Shown one piece after another: positions 25,515-36,499 of a stretch of DNA of 64,000 nt. The translations under genes were made by a program, and so were the position numbers. Under the pieces are notes generated by a model, which saw nothing but the letters and a program-made list of their open reading frames with translations, was not told the origin of the DNA and did not search any database. Origin of the DNA: Lamellibrachia satsuma (taxonomy: Eukaryota; Annelida; Polychaeta; Sabellida; Siboglinidae); the NCBI GenBank assembly GCA_033239005.1, contig BSQZ01000123.1, positions 632,501 through 696,500 of the forward strand, read 5' to 3'. How positions within the stretch are numbered: position 1 is the first letter of the stretch; each line of letters begins with the position of its first letter.

Positions 25515-27304
25515 GTACGCTCTAGCTGCTTAGTGTGTCAGCCGAACGCGTCTTTGCCTGGTTTGTGCATCAAATTATAATCGTGCGATTGACAACGCAG
25601 TCGCATTCTTTGTAGCCTCGGCGATACGTCTGTAATTGGCTTCTGTTTGATGCCCAACAACGGCTTGTGGTCTGTTTCAACAGTGACCACCTGTCCGTAC
25701 ACGTACTGATGAAAACGTGTAAGTCCGTATTGCACCGCTAACATTTCCTTTTAAATTTGTGCATAGCGTTGTTGTGTCTCTGTGAGTGCACTCGACGCGA
25801 ACTCGGCTGGTCGTTCATTCTGCAGCACCACTGCTCCCAAGCCTCTCTGAAGCGTCAACCGATACAGTCACTGGCTTGGATGGATCATACAGTCCCAAAA
25901 CTGCTGCTGAAGTCACCATATGTTTAATCTTCAACAAACATTTGTCGTGGTTTGAGTCCCAGAACCAGTCAACATCTTTGCGTGTCATGTCACGAAGAAC
26001 AGCTGATTATTGTGACAAATACGGGAACAACTTTGCCAAGTACGTAACCATGCCCAGGATACGTCTATCATCCCCATTACACTTCGGTGTTGGCATGTTC
26101 TGTATCGCGTCTACTTTCGTTGGGTCAGGTTGCAGTCCTTCTGCCGATATGATGTGACCAAGATACTTGACTTCAGTGACTTGATATTGCGGTTTGCTCT
26201 GCTCAGCTTCAGGCCTACCTCTAAACATCTGTCTAGAACCCTGCGTAAGCAATCATTATGTTGCTCTTCTGTTGGTGCATGAATAAAATTGTCATCGATG
26301 AAGGCCTCAACCCCTCCAATATCGCCAAACATGTCAGCGATTATCTCGTGGAAGACTTCTGGCGCAGAACTTATTCCATGTGGAAGTCTGCGGTATCGAT
26401 ACCTTTCGAAAGGTGTGGTGAATGTGGTCAGATATTGTATGTAGTGAATTTTTAAATAGTCTAGCTGGTACTGTGCTTGTGCAGTTTTAATTAAGTATCG
26501 TTTTCCCTTGTAAATTGTTATGCTGGAACATTATGTAACAGCGACAAGGGTATTTTTGGTCACACTTATTGCTAACATGTGCCAGTTTGTCCTCTACACT
26601 GATGTCATTATCCAGGCAGACTATTTATTCTGACATCTTACATTTAATGCGGTGTGCACAGCGGAAATTACGCCGAAATTCATCCTTCACAATAAATTGG
26701 ACGACCGGCCCATTTTTAACCTACATAATAGTTGGGGTTTTTCCACACAAACTTAGAAAGGGTTGCACGCCCCCGTTATTAACCAAATACACCGGGGATT
26801 CATGGGTAATGGAACTGCTTAGGCACACGAAATACCTTGAGCTGTGCAGCTTTGCAAATATCTCTTGCTATATCTGACGGTATAGCAAAATGTCCTAGCT
26901 TTATAGCGACATAAAGCGATCTTGCATCCAAACATATCCTCAATGATTGATCTTACTTCATCACTGTTACCAATGGATTTACCCATTCCGTCGGTTCCGC
27001 AACCTTGGTTATGAGCTCATTTCCATCCATTTCTTCCAGCTACGCTTTAAACTGGCTTTGCAATCTTAATGGAACACGTCGTGCTGAGTGAAAAGTATCA
27101 GCTCTCAGATGGATGTGGTGTTCCCCGTTTAGACAGCCCAGTCCACAGAATACTTCACGGTAATCATCTGCCAGCTTACCTACGCTGGTCACTCCGTCGG
27201 TCTTGGAAACTAACCCCATTTCTACACTGCTCTGTAAGCCCAGGATAGTTAGCACATTTCCACGAACAATAACGTAATCCAGGGGATAGAGCTTGTACTC
27301 AGTG

Positions 27305-27305
<1 letters not shown>
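25515..27305 (-). mobile_element. Ty3/Gypsy retrotransposon pol fragment
   Basis: Minus strand, decayed. From 27300 downward: protease end YVIVRGNVLTILGLQSSVEM, then ADDYREVFCGLGCLNGEHHI (RT lead-in), FHSARRVPLRLQSQFKA, EPTEWVNPLVTVMK and LRICLDARSL (26950-27060). A rearranged stretch (26450-26930) follows where the catalytic palm should be. Then RLPHGISSAPEVFHEII (about 26330-26390), VEAFIDDNFIHA (the YVDD box, here FIDD), VKYLGHIISAEGLQPDPTKV, RRILGMVTYLAKLFPYLSQ, and RNase H motifs VTVETDHKPLLGIKQKPI (about 25660) ending near 25540. Stops and frameshifts make it inactive; integrase and gag are not seen. Confidence 0.88.
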
Positions 27306-27336
<31 letters not shown>

Positions 27337-27365
27337 TGTGTGTGTATATATATATATATATATAT
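27300..27365. repeat. (GCGT)n(GT)n(AT)n compound microsatellite
   Basis: About 30 bp of GCGT, then GTGTGTGTG, then TATATA. It lies exactly at the junction between the minus-strand Gypsy remnant and the plus-strand LINE, so it may mark the insertion boundary or have grown from a tail there. Confidence 0.95.
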
Positions 27366-27382
27366 TACAATATATGAACAAA

Positions 27383-28430
27383 GGTAAAGCAACACCGCTT
27401 ACCTTGCTTGATTCATTGACCATAATATACTCATTAAACGCTTGTCAATTTGGTATGGCATATCTGGAACAGCCCTGAGCTGGTTTCCATCTTACTTAAC
27501 TGACAGATAGCAAAGAGTTAAGATAGCTAATTGCTTTTCAGCAGCCCTGCCCACTTCATTTGGTGTTCCACGGGGTTCTATTCTTGGACTATTACTTTTT
27601 ACTCCTTACACTATTCCACTCAGCTCGGTTATTCGAACTCAAAACTTGGACCACCATCTATAATGCAGATGATACACATATTTAACTTTCCGTGGCTACC
27701 ATGGATATAAATTGTTCAATAAACCAACTCAGGGATTGTCTCAAGAATATATTCCACTGGATGACTGACAGCAAATTAAAGTTAAATGCAAATAAAACAG
27801 AGTTTCTTATTATTAGTACACAAAAGCAGCGAGGTAAACTTTATTGTTTTTTCCCGACACCTATGCTCAGCCAGAATTTCACACCGGCCGTCTCAACATG
27901 GAATTTAGGAGTCAGCTTTGATAATAAATAAAATTTTAAACAGCATATTTAACAAACTTGTCGTTGTTGCTTTTATCATATTCGTGACCTATGTCGTATT
28001 CGGCGGAAAATGTCTTTTGCTGTCGCCAAATGTATTGCAGCTGCTCTTGCTAGCAGTAGACTTGAGTATTGCAATTCCCGTTATCATAATATTGCTTTCA
28101 ATGACATTTTGAAAGTTCAACGTGTACACAGTTGTTTGGCAAGGGTTGTTGCTTTGTCTCCTCGTTTCTCGCACTCAGCACAATTTCTTAAATCATTGCA
28201 TTGGCTCCCTCTCTGGTATCGCATTACTTTTAAGATCTGTGCAATTACCCATCAAGCACTTTCATTCAAGCAACCAGCATGTTTACATTCACTGCTCGCT
28301 CCTGCAAGACAGCTCAGACGAGTGTTCTCCAACCCAAAATGCATATATAAACTCCCCACTACTATAATTAAACTTTATGAAAGATATACTAATGATGGGT
28401 TCAGTAATAATACTGTGCCAAGTGGAGGCC
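27383..28430 (+). mobile_element. CR1/L2-like LINE fragment, RT to C-terminus
   Basis: Plus-strand motifs in order: DHNILIKRLSIWYGISGTAL (RT), QRVKIANCFSAALPTSFGVP then RGSILGLLLF, NADDTHI (YADD box), CLKNIFHWMTDSKLKLNANK then TEFLII, PMLSQNFTPAVSTWNLGVSF, AKCIAAALASSRLEYCNSRY, and KSLHWLPLWYRITFKICAIT followed by HQALSF. Frameshifts occur near 27660 and 27930. Same family as the minus-strand copy at 15840-16430 and more complete at its 3' end. The copy stops near 28430 where another LINE begins. Confidence 0.88.
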
Positions 28431-28439
28431 ATCCATGGT

Positions 28440-29855
28440 ACTGACATTGATGTATGATGCTATCTTTAAGGTGCTTTCTGAATCCAGTGAGAAACTGGTA
28501 AAAGATAAATATATTGGTAGAACATTCACACCTGGTTGGAATGACCAAGTGAAAGAACTGCAGGCTAGAGATGTAGCTAAAGATGCTTATTTTCTATTGA
28601 AGCATTCAGATAAACCCAAACAGGGTGTGGAGTGTGATATCACGAAGTAGTTAATACCTGGCCTAATGGTGTGTAGAACTAACACAAATTGTATAATTGC
28701 GGATAAAATCGCTGAAAAGATGTGTGAAAAGAATGACAAAGCTTTCTGGAGAGAAATAAAAAATCTCTAAACAGTAAAAAAAGTGTGATGTGGCAAAAGC
28801 ACTACAGCCACATAATTAATATGGTGAATGAAAGTAATTTGTGCAGGCATAATTCAGTTCTTTATCCATACATGATTGTTACTTCCAGTAAAATTTAAGA
28901 AACCAATGACTTATCGTACAATAAGTCCCCCGGACTGCTTGGTATAATTAGTGTTCCAAGATCCATGCTAACGTTGGTCATTGTTCTATTATCAAGGATA
29001 AAAATTAACGTATAAGTGAGAAGGATAACTATCGACCTATATGCTTATCAAATGTATTCACCAAAGTTGTTGAAAAACTATGTATAGTCGTTTGGAGAAT
29101 TGTCTGCAAACTACATTTTAATCAATTTGGGTTTAAACCTAAGCATGATACAGAAATGCGTGTTTTTGTCCTGAAAGTGCTCACAAGGTATCTTATAAAA
29201 CATGGCCCGTATTTGTACGTGGCTTTTATGGATGCTTCCAAAGCTTTTGATCGGGTGAACCACACCAAGCTATTTTCAAAACTACTTGAACTTTGTGTTC
29301 ATGTGTGGATAATGAAAGTATTATGTAAGTGGCATTGCAACCAGTCATTGTGTGTCAGATGGGGATCAGTGCTCTCTGACTTCTTTTCTGTTAATAATGA
29401 TGTAAGACAGGGATGCATGCTAACCTCAGTATTGATTACCTCAATGTGTCTCTGTCGAAACTCCCTGTTGGTTGTTGTTGTGGTACCACTGTTGTTAACC
29501 ACCTCGTGTATGCTGATGGCACTGTCTTGCTTGCTCCCTCAGCCAAAGGGTTTCAAAGACTTCTACATGCTAGTTATACGGATGTGATAACGATATTTTG
29601 TTTAATAGTAAAAAATCGCAAGTAATGTTTTTGACACATTGAAATCAGGCCATGTGGCAAACATTATGCTGGGTGAAATTACATTGAATGTAACCAAGTC
29701 CTACAAGTACCTCGGACATATAATAAATGATAATCTGTGTGACGAAGCTGATATCAAAGCTAAAGAAAGATGCCTTTATGGCAGGTGCACTGTTTTACTT
29801 AGAAAATGTTGTTTCTGTTCTGAACATGTGAAGAATAAGCTGTTAACTTGATAGT
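28440..29855 (+). mobile_element. Second LINE fragment, pre-RT to C-terminus
   Basis: A different LINE family from its neighbour. It reads FTPGWNDQVKELQARDVAKD then AYFLLKHSDKPKQG (28530-28625), CEKNDKAFWREIKNL (about 28725), NYRPICLSNVFTKVVEKL (29028-29080), FNQFGFKPKHDTEM, YVAFMDASKAFDRVNHTKLF (about 29215-29275), VRWGSVLSDFFSVNNDVRQG then C (29350-29415), NHLVYADGTVLLAPSAKGFQ (YADD replaced by YADG, about 29500), and SYKYLGHIINDNLCDEADIK (29700-29757). The catalytic Asp change and several frameshifts show it is dead. Confidence 0.87.
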
Positions 29856-32800
29856 GCAGTAATGTGTTGTTCCAAAGTTCCAGTCTCGTAGCACTTTCGA
29901 TCCTTATCATAAGTGACGTCACGTCGAATCTTGCCGATAACAGCGGGACAAATATTCATAATCGAGGCAGGCCGGTAGACCGTTGTTGTTATTCCCTTTA
30001 ATGGCCAACAATAAAGGTTCCGTAATGTGACGCCACCGTTTGTCGCGCTCACTGGGAGCCTCGATTATCCAGGCTCCGTGCCAGATTCGGGGGGCATACA
30101 TAATTAGCTAAATACGATGTCATCCGGGCATTTGGCTAATTCATAAAAATTAACGCTAAACTTTTATTATATTGACACAACTGTCATGCTGAGAAGTTAA
30201 ATCAGGCAAAAACAATGTTCAATAATGACGCTGATTGGCTGCTGGCGTTACTCGAAACGGAGTGGTGAAAGTTCTCGGTGAATTCATGAAGACGAGCGAT
30301 CGAGAGTCGGATAATTAAGACTAGCTCACAGGGGTCTCCCAACTGTGTGCTGCCACCTGGTGGGTCGTACAGAGACTGACCTCGATATCAATAACAAGTG
30401 CCATCGTTTGAATCAGTAAAGGAAGAAATCATCAGCCAAAAATATCTCCCGTTTTCTTGCCACGAGTGAGAAACTTGCATTTATAGTCTCAGTCTTCTTA
30501 AAACATGAACTAGTATTGTATTACCTCAATTAAATTACAAATTTTATTTGTAATCTAGAAATCACAAACCAAATGATATGCCATTTTTGTTTTAAGCTGC
30601 AGAAGCATTAATTAATCAACACAACTACCAGTGACAACAAGTTCAAAATAGCTATCTATAACTTAAGGCCAAAAAGTCGCCTTTTCGAACATAATCAGTG
30701 GTCTACCATTACAATTATTGTAAGTATGGAACTGCTCAGAAGGATGAGCTCAAAACATTGATGTACCACTCACAAAAATGGTTATGGGAGTGAGCAGCGG
30801 TTTCATTCAACATCCTACATCGATGTATATTTCAAAACAACACTGTTTATTTTCCAGTCATGGTCCATAAGGGTGCAGACTTCGAGCATCAGTTTTGCAT
30901 TACTACAGGTGGTGCCACCTGGCAAATACGAAGTTGCACCCAGGTCAAAGTTTCATGTATACTAGGCAGTGTATCAATGTTTTAAGTGCAGTCCTTACTG
31001 GCAGGGCTGGGGTGAATTTGAAAATGAATTGGAATTATTCAAGTCAATTCCCCAATTTGAATTGAAAGATTTTCACCAAGCAAAATTTTTATTTTAATTG
31101 AAAGATTTTGAGTAAGTTAAATTGGAAGAAAATTAATTGAACCTCATTTTCTTGTGCTGGTCCTATCTGGTTTTATTTCCAATGTGGTCCTCAATCCAAC
31201 CCTAGAATTGCATATGAACTCAACGGTTTTATAGCAGCTAAACATACATTTGTACACCATTTGAAGATCTGAGGTGAGAACATTAATTTTATCCAAATTT
31301 GAACAAAATGTCTGTGTGGCAATGTTACCATGTGGCAATTTGAAAAAAGAACTTAGAAATTCTGCTCAAATCAAACTATGGTGGGGTGTGATGAGCTTAC
31401 TATGAATTCTATACAGGTTGCAGCTCATGCTCTAAGATAACATATGTTGTCAGCCTGCACATATGTGAAACCATGCCCTTTGTATGTGCTAGGAATGTGT
31501 GACGCCATAGCCACCCCAATGGGGCATCACAACAAGTAGTAATAGGCTTGCTACTCCTGCATTGCTTCATTGAGCAGGTATTTCAGCCTACGTCTTTTCA
31601 CGTTGTTTAAATAACTTAGCTCAGCCATTGTCTGTACATTGTTTACAATTACCAGCAGTTGGAATAACATACACACAAACCTGATATTTTGTAAGTTTGC
31701 AGCAATAGATGTAATAGAAAAGTAATAGACTATTATCTATTACTTTAAGATCTATTACTATTACAGAAAAAAAATCCATTACCTATTACAATTACATATT
31801 ACTATTATCCTATGCGTTTGCATTGGAAAAACTCCCATATAATTCAGAATTGGAATTGAAATTAAATTAGAAATGAAAGATTTGAGCTGGAATTGGAAAA
31901 CATGAACTGACAAAAATTAATTGAACTAGAATTGATTAAAAAGGTGCATATAAATGCAATTTTTTTGCTAGACTCATCTCAAAGTAATTTTGCAAAAAAA
32001 AAACAAATCTACCTGGTATCCACTGCAACATTCTAGCTTGTTTGTGCAGCTTTTGCATGTAGTTTTTGTGAAATCACCCGACCATCTATTAAATTAACTA
32101 AATGAAGTGAAAATCAAAATGGTGAAACATTATTTTCACCCTTGGTGAAATTTCGTAACTTTATCATGTGATTGGCGATAGGATTGAAGTCACACCCATG
32201 ATCGGCACTGACTCACAGTGTTTACCATTTTGGATATCCACTATTTTGATCCTTACGAGATCTAACGACTGAAGTCAATCCTTTCAATGATTTTTAAAAA
32301 AATATGCATTTTTTATTAAACAGACTGCGCATATTACTTAAACTAGTCACACACTACACATCTGAACATAAATTAACCAGATTTGCAATGGGTTGAACTA
32401 TTTGAGGAAGCAGGTTTAAATTGAAAGGAATTTGAATTTATTAAGTATAACTGACCCCGGCCTGTGAGTGCTAGCACATTATCTATGGCTACACAAATGT
32501 ACAATTGTTACTTCAGATAATGAACATTTCCCATTACCCCACCCCCTAAATATGTTAATGCCTTGTTCCCAAATTCCCTCTCTGTACATGTTCTGTGTGC
32601 AAAGTTGCAATCAAACCTCAACTGACTGTGACACACCTGTGACAACACACCTTTAACAAGATTTAACACCTGTGAGGCTGCGAAGCAATGTGTAATAGTA
32701 TTAGTGTATTATTATACACTAGGTGGAAGCAAATGTAACATTTCCCTATCAGTATCACTTATGATTTATGCATACAAGGAATTAAATAATGATACTAAAC

Positions 32801-33773
32801 TATCATGATTAATGGGAATATTGCTTGGATTAGAAATGCCAACTTATAGGATCAAGGCAGCAAAACACTGATACACACAGATCATCATTATCAGTCACCT
32901 TAGTCATTTTCAATTTATGTAATATATTATATACATACATATGCTAACAAATTAAATCTCTATAAAGTATGCTACTACAACTTATATGTAGAATTTACCA
33001 GACATGGGGTCGATTCCGTTTTGTCAATTCCAAAAAAATTATTTCAATTCCAATTTCGCCTTGCAAAAATGAATTCCAATTTTTTAAATCCTAGGCTAGG
33101 CAAAAATTCAAATCCAATTTGTTTTAACACAGTTTTATTTGTCACGTATGCCATCATATTTAATCAGATATGATTAAAAAATTAACTACTGTTCATTCAA
33201 CGCATTATATATATATATATATATATCTGTCAGGATTGCTATAAAAACTTCTAAAATGGCATTCAGCTATTTGACATGTACTTTCTGCTGTGACACTTCT
33301 CCTGGATTTTTGCCCTGCACAGTTGGGTCGTTGATCTGAGTTTTGAACAGTTTCACCATTTATATCAGTTGTGGTATCATTGATATTTCATCAAATTTAC
33401 TGTAAACTTTGAGTCTTCAACATCCTAATCACCAACATGTATTCTCCATGGGGAAATTTTTAATTATACAAAGAACAAACCGTACAACCACATTGATTTT
33501 GTTGGAATTATTGACTTAATACTGTTAATCTTAAATTAATCCTTAAATTTACTACTAAAATCATATTTGTCTGCTATTAGTATGCCACCCTGAATCTGGT
33601 AATAGCCAGGAAGTTGTCAACATTACAGCATAGAAACTGTCTACTTTGTTATTGAAACATTGTGAACAAGAACAATATAATCAAGCATTTGCATCAAAAA
33701 CAAATACAAAGTTACTGTAACAAACAATAAAACCAAAGTCAGACCATTCAGGCCTTTCCTCATTTTGCAAGGT

Positions 33774-33806
<33 letters not shown>

Positions 33807-33923
33807 CGCACAAAGCAGAACAAAACTACATTTATATAAGTTGTAGTACTTGTATTTGGTGATTACCACCACACTACTGCAAAATAAAGTCATGGCCTTG
33901 TTACACACATCACTGCATATACA
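29856..33923. other. Gene-free stretch with AATTGG-rich repeats
   Basis: No gene recognised. Patches rich in AATTGGAATTGAAATT-like words lie at about 31015-31140, 31840-31950, 32400-32440 and 33008-33130. A GTAATAG/CTATTAC-rich patch is at about 31700-31810, similar to sequence at 53240-53400 and 54195-54300. TA microsatellites lie at about 33206-33227 and 33775-33806. Confidence 0.45.
33775..33806. repeat. (TA)n microsatellite beside the PWP1 3' end
   Basis: A short pure TA tract about 120 bp downstream of the PWP1 stop codon, within the expected 3' untranslated region. Confidence 0.9.
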
Positions 33924-35741
33924 CTATTTCTTCTTAAGTTTCTTGTTCTTCTTGTCTGTCTTACCTCCACACTGAGTGTCTCTAGACTCTCTACCAGATT
34001 CCCTCTCACTACTTCTGATCTCCACTTTTATCACTGGAGTCCTTTCTTTGCGCTTTGATGCACCCTCTTCTCCAGATGCATCTGTTTTCTTCTTTCCATT
34101 TTCCTTCTTTCTTTTCTTCATCGGCATGCTCTCTGTATTACTGTCATGCGCTGCCACATCTTCTTCTTCGGCTATCTTCTTTTTCTTCTTCTTTGTTATG
34201 CCTTCATTGTTGCTGTCATTCAAGGTATCAGTAGCTGTCGCAACCTCATCAGCTGTCGTCTTTTTCTTCTTTCCCTTATTATTTGCTGTTGTCTTACGTT
34301 CAGTGTCACCACTGCTAGCCACGTTGTTACCTTCTTCTTTCTTGTACACATCAAAGCACTTTGCCACCAGGGCATTTTTTTTCAAATTGAACACCCGAAA
34401 TTCGCGTTCTCCACCAACAGCAAATAGGAGTGGCGAATCTGGGCAGCACTGAGCACAGTGCAGCTCCCCCAACTTCATGTCCTGGCTGTGAACCATTGTT
34501 GGCCTGTCATCTCGGAAGTCCCACAGCTTAATAGTTTTATCACTGGATGCCGTTAACAGGCATCCCGCAATGCCCGAACTGAGCACTAGTCCAGTCGTTG
34601 CAGATGTGTGGGCTTTTAAGGTGAAAACTGTTGATTCGTTTCTCACGTCGACATAATAAACGTTGCCGGTGTCAGTGCTGGTGAGGAAGTGGTATGGGTC
34701 ATGTTGGTTCCACGTAACACGTTCCACCTCACCATCCAGCGTCCATGTCTTGTGAACATCAGCGCTTCTGCAATCATACACTCGGACAGTCTTGTCGAAA
34801 CCTCCGCTAAGCAACGACTGCGCCTCAAATGGATGCCACGCAATCGCTTGCACTTTCTCCACATGGTGAGCGAACGACGATGCCATTCTCCCTTCTGTCA
34901 GGTCCCACAGTCCAATCGTAAAATCTGCTGATGCACTGGCGAGGATGTTTCTCTGGAGGTGGTTCCACGACAGATCAAGCACAGCATCCGTGTGCCCAGT
35001 CATGGACTTCATTTTCTTCTTTTTCCGCATATTACCACCAAGAACGAAGGCAGGTTCAAGGCTGTTGACAACATCAATGTCCCAGATTTCTATCTCGGGA
35101 GTCATGCTGCTGATCGCCACAAGGTTGCCAGGTTGTTCCTCCGCCGGGTCGAAATCAAGCCATTCCATGGACAGAGGAAACGAAGGAAGCATCACATCAT
35201 GGTGACAGTACAGGTTTGTGTCATTCTCGTTATACACGTGCACTTCTAAATTGCAGAATTCATTGGAGACTTTGCCCACGACCAGAAGGTTGTCATCAGG
35301 CATGACCTCCAGGTCGTCTGCCTCACTGTCGGTGTCGGAATCGTCCGCCAGCATGTAGGGATCTTTGGTGTTTGCAATCCCCGCCATGCTGACAGTTATG
35401 TCATCTTCATCTTCATAACCACCTAAACCGTACTTCTTATTTATATCGTCCACATCATCGTCGTCGGTGTATTCATCGTCATTATTGTCACTGCCACTGG
35501 TGTCGCCACTAGTCTGTTGGTCCTCCTCCGCCTCATCATCATCCTCAGCTTCCAAAACGCCATCGTTTTCCGACCCATCTTCGTCCGCTTCATCGTCGGA
35601 TGCACGGGAGTTTTCATCGTCGTCTCTGTCCTTAGCCGCGTTAATCAGGACTGACAACTCCTCCGCAGCCAGACGCACGCGGTCCGGATGTCTGCCGGCA
35701 CCGCCACGTTTGACCCATGTTAAACAAGAAATCGCATTCAT
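33924..35741 (-). CDS. PWP1: PWP1, periodic tryptophan protein 1 homolog (WD40, ribosome biogenesis), intronless
   Basis: PWP1 is a nucleolar WD-repeat protein linked to rRNA synthesis and ribosome assembly. The frame is open from 35780, but the family start (M-x-x-I/V-x-C-x-x-W-V) fits MNAISCLTWVKRG, the Met at 35741, giving 605 aa against about 500 in vertebrates. Counted from the upstream Met, residues 52-160 are very acidic, CNLEVHVYN (176-184) and MEWLDFDP follow, then WD blocks at about 262-294 (GHTDAVLDLSWN), 306-337, 350-380, 389-421 and 438-466. The last 130 residues are a Lys-rich tail with KKKKKK and KKNKKLKKK clusters, longer than in human PWP1 and likely nucleolar-targeting. No intron interrupts it, unlike the neighbouring genes and vertebrate PWP1. 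Family assignment is firm; retrocopy versus intron loss is undecided. Confidence 0.93.
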   Translation of the reverse strand: MNAISCLTWVKRGGAGRHPDRVRLAAEELSVLINAAKDRDDDENSRASDDEADEDGSENDGVLEAEDDDEAEEDQQTSGDTSGSDNNDDEYTDDDDVDDINKKYGLGGYEDEDDITVSMAGIANTKDPYMLADDSDTDSEADDLEVMPDDNLLVVGKVSNEFCNLEVHVYNENDTNLYCHHDVMLPSFPLSMEWLDFDPAEEQPGNLVAISSMTPEIEIWDIDVVNSLEPAFVLGGNMRKKKKMKSMTGHTDAVLDLSWNHLQRNILASASADFTIGLWDLTEGRMASSFAHHVEKVQAIAWHPFEAQSLLSGGFDKTVRVYDCRSADVHKTWTLDGEVERVTWNQHDPYHFLTSTDTGNVYYVDVRNESTVFTLKAHTSATTGLVLSSGIAGCLLTASSDKTIKLWDFRDDRPTMVHSQDMKLGELHCAQCCPDSPLLFAVGGEREFRVFNLKKNALVAKCFDVYKKEEGNNVASSGDTERKTTANNKGKKKKTTADEVATATDTLNDSNNEGITKKKKKKIAEEEDVAAHDSNTESMPMKKRKKENGKKKTDASGEEGASKRKERTPVIKVEIRSSERESGRESRDTQCGGKTDKKNKKLKKK

Positions 35742-35780
35742 TGTGTAGCCACTGGATAGTTGTGATTTTAGTAATGCCAC

Positions 35781-36495
35781 GAATGCTACCCACGAGTACT
35801 ATTTCGAACTGTCAGCAGACTGTTGTGAATGCAAACGTGTGTGAAAACGATCACATTCACAACTCAAACGGAAACCCGTGCCTGTATCATGGAGGCATCC
35901 ATGTTTTGGTTGCCCGTATAATTGTTCTACTGCGTATGCGTACAGAAAACTACCGACCGGCACGATAGTGAACCAGTTATTACCAGACAGCAGTGACATT
36001 TGGTATTTTAATAATTATTGTACCAGCGAAAGTAGAACACTATAATATTATCACATAATTTACCATTATACTTTTTAGGAATGTTTTATTGTATTAAGGA
36101 GAATAAAATACAAAACCTGGACAAATATATGCTCAAGAGTTTAATACGTATTTCAACGGCTATTAAAGTAATTTAAATATATATCATTGTATAATTGCTT
36201 AGACACCACAATTTGAATTGTAGCAAATACGTGCAGTCAGCTATGACGATGATGTTGACTTTTCGCACAAAGAAAAACTATTTTCGTACTTTCACTATAT
36301 TTGCTATATATGCTGAGAAAGCTAGCTATGTGTGTGACAAAACACGTATGCTGTAATTATAATATATGTTGTGCAACTATATATATATACATCATGTGAT
36401 TTGTGATATACACTGCATACCAACTGTACCACACAACAAACAATTTAAGCTAGCTGGAAAATACAAGCGTAGCCAGTTAGATTAAACACAAGAAG
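35781..36495. promoter_or_regulatory. Upstream region of PWP1
   Basis: The 250 bp upstream of PWP1 has a more balanced base composition than the AT-rich DNA beyond 36000, consistent with a 5' untranslated region and promoter. I see no TATA box at a convincing place. CNIH starts 2.6 kb away in the opposite direction, with a LINE in between. Confidence 0.3.
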
Positions 36496-36499
36496 GATA

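Noticed and set aside
25515..29855. An active retrotransposon
   Set aside because: The Gypsy and LINE frames carry stops, frameshifts and altered catalytic boxes, and no element is complete.
33976..34452. 158-residue plus-strand frame with Phe/Ser-rich segments
   Set aside because: It is the antisense shadow of the Lys-rich PWP1 tail.
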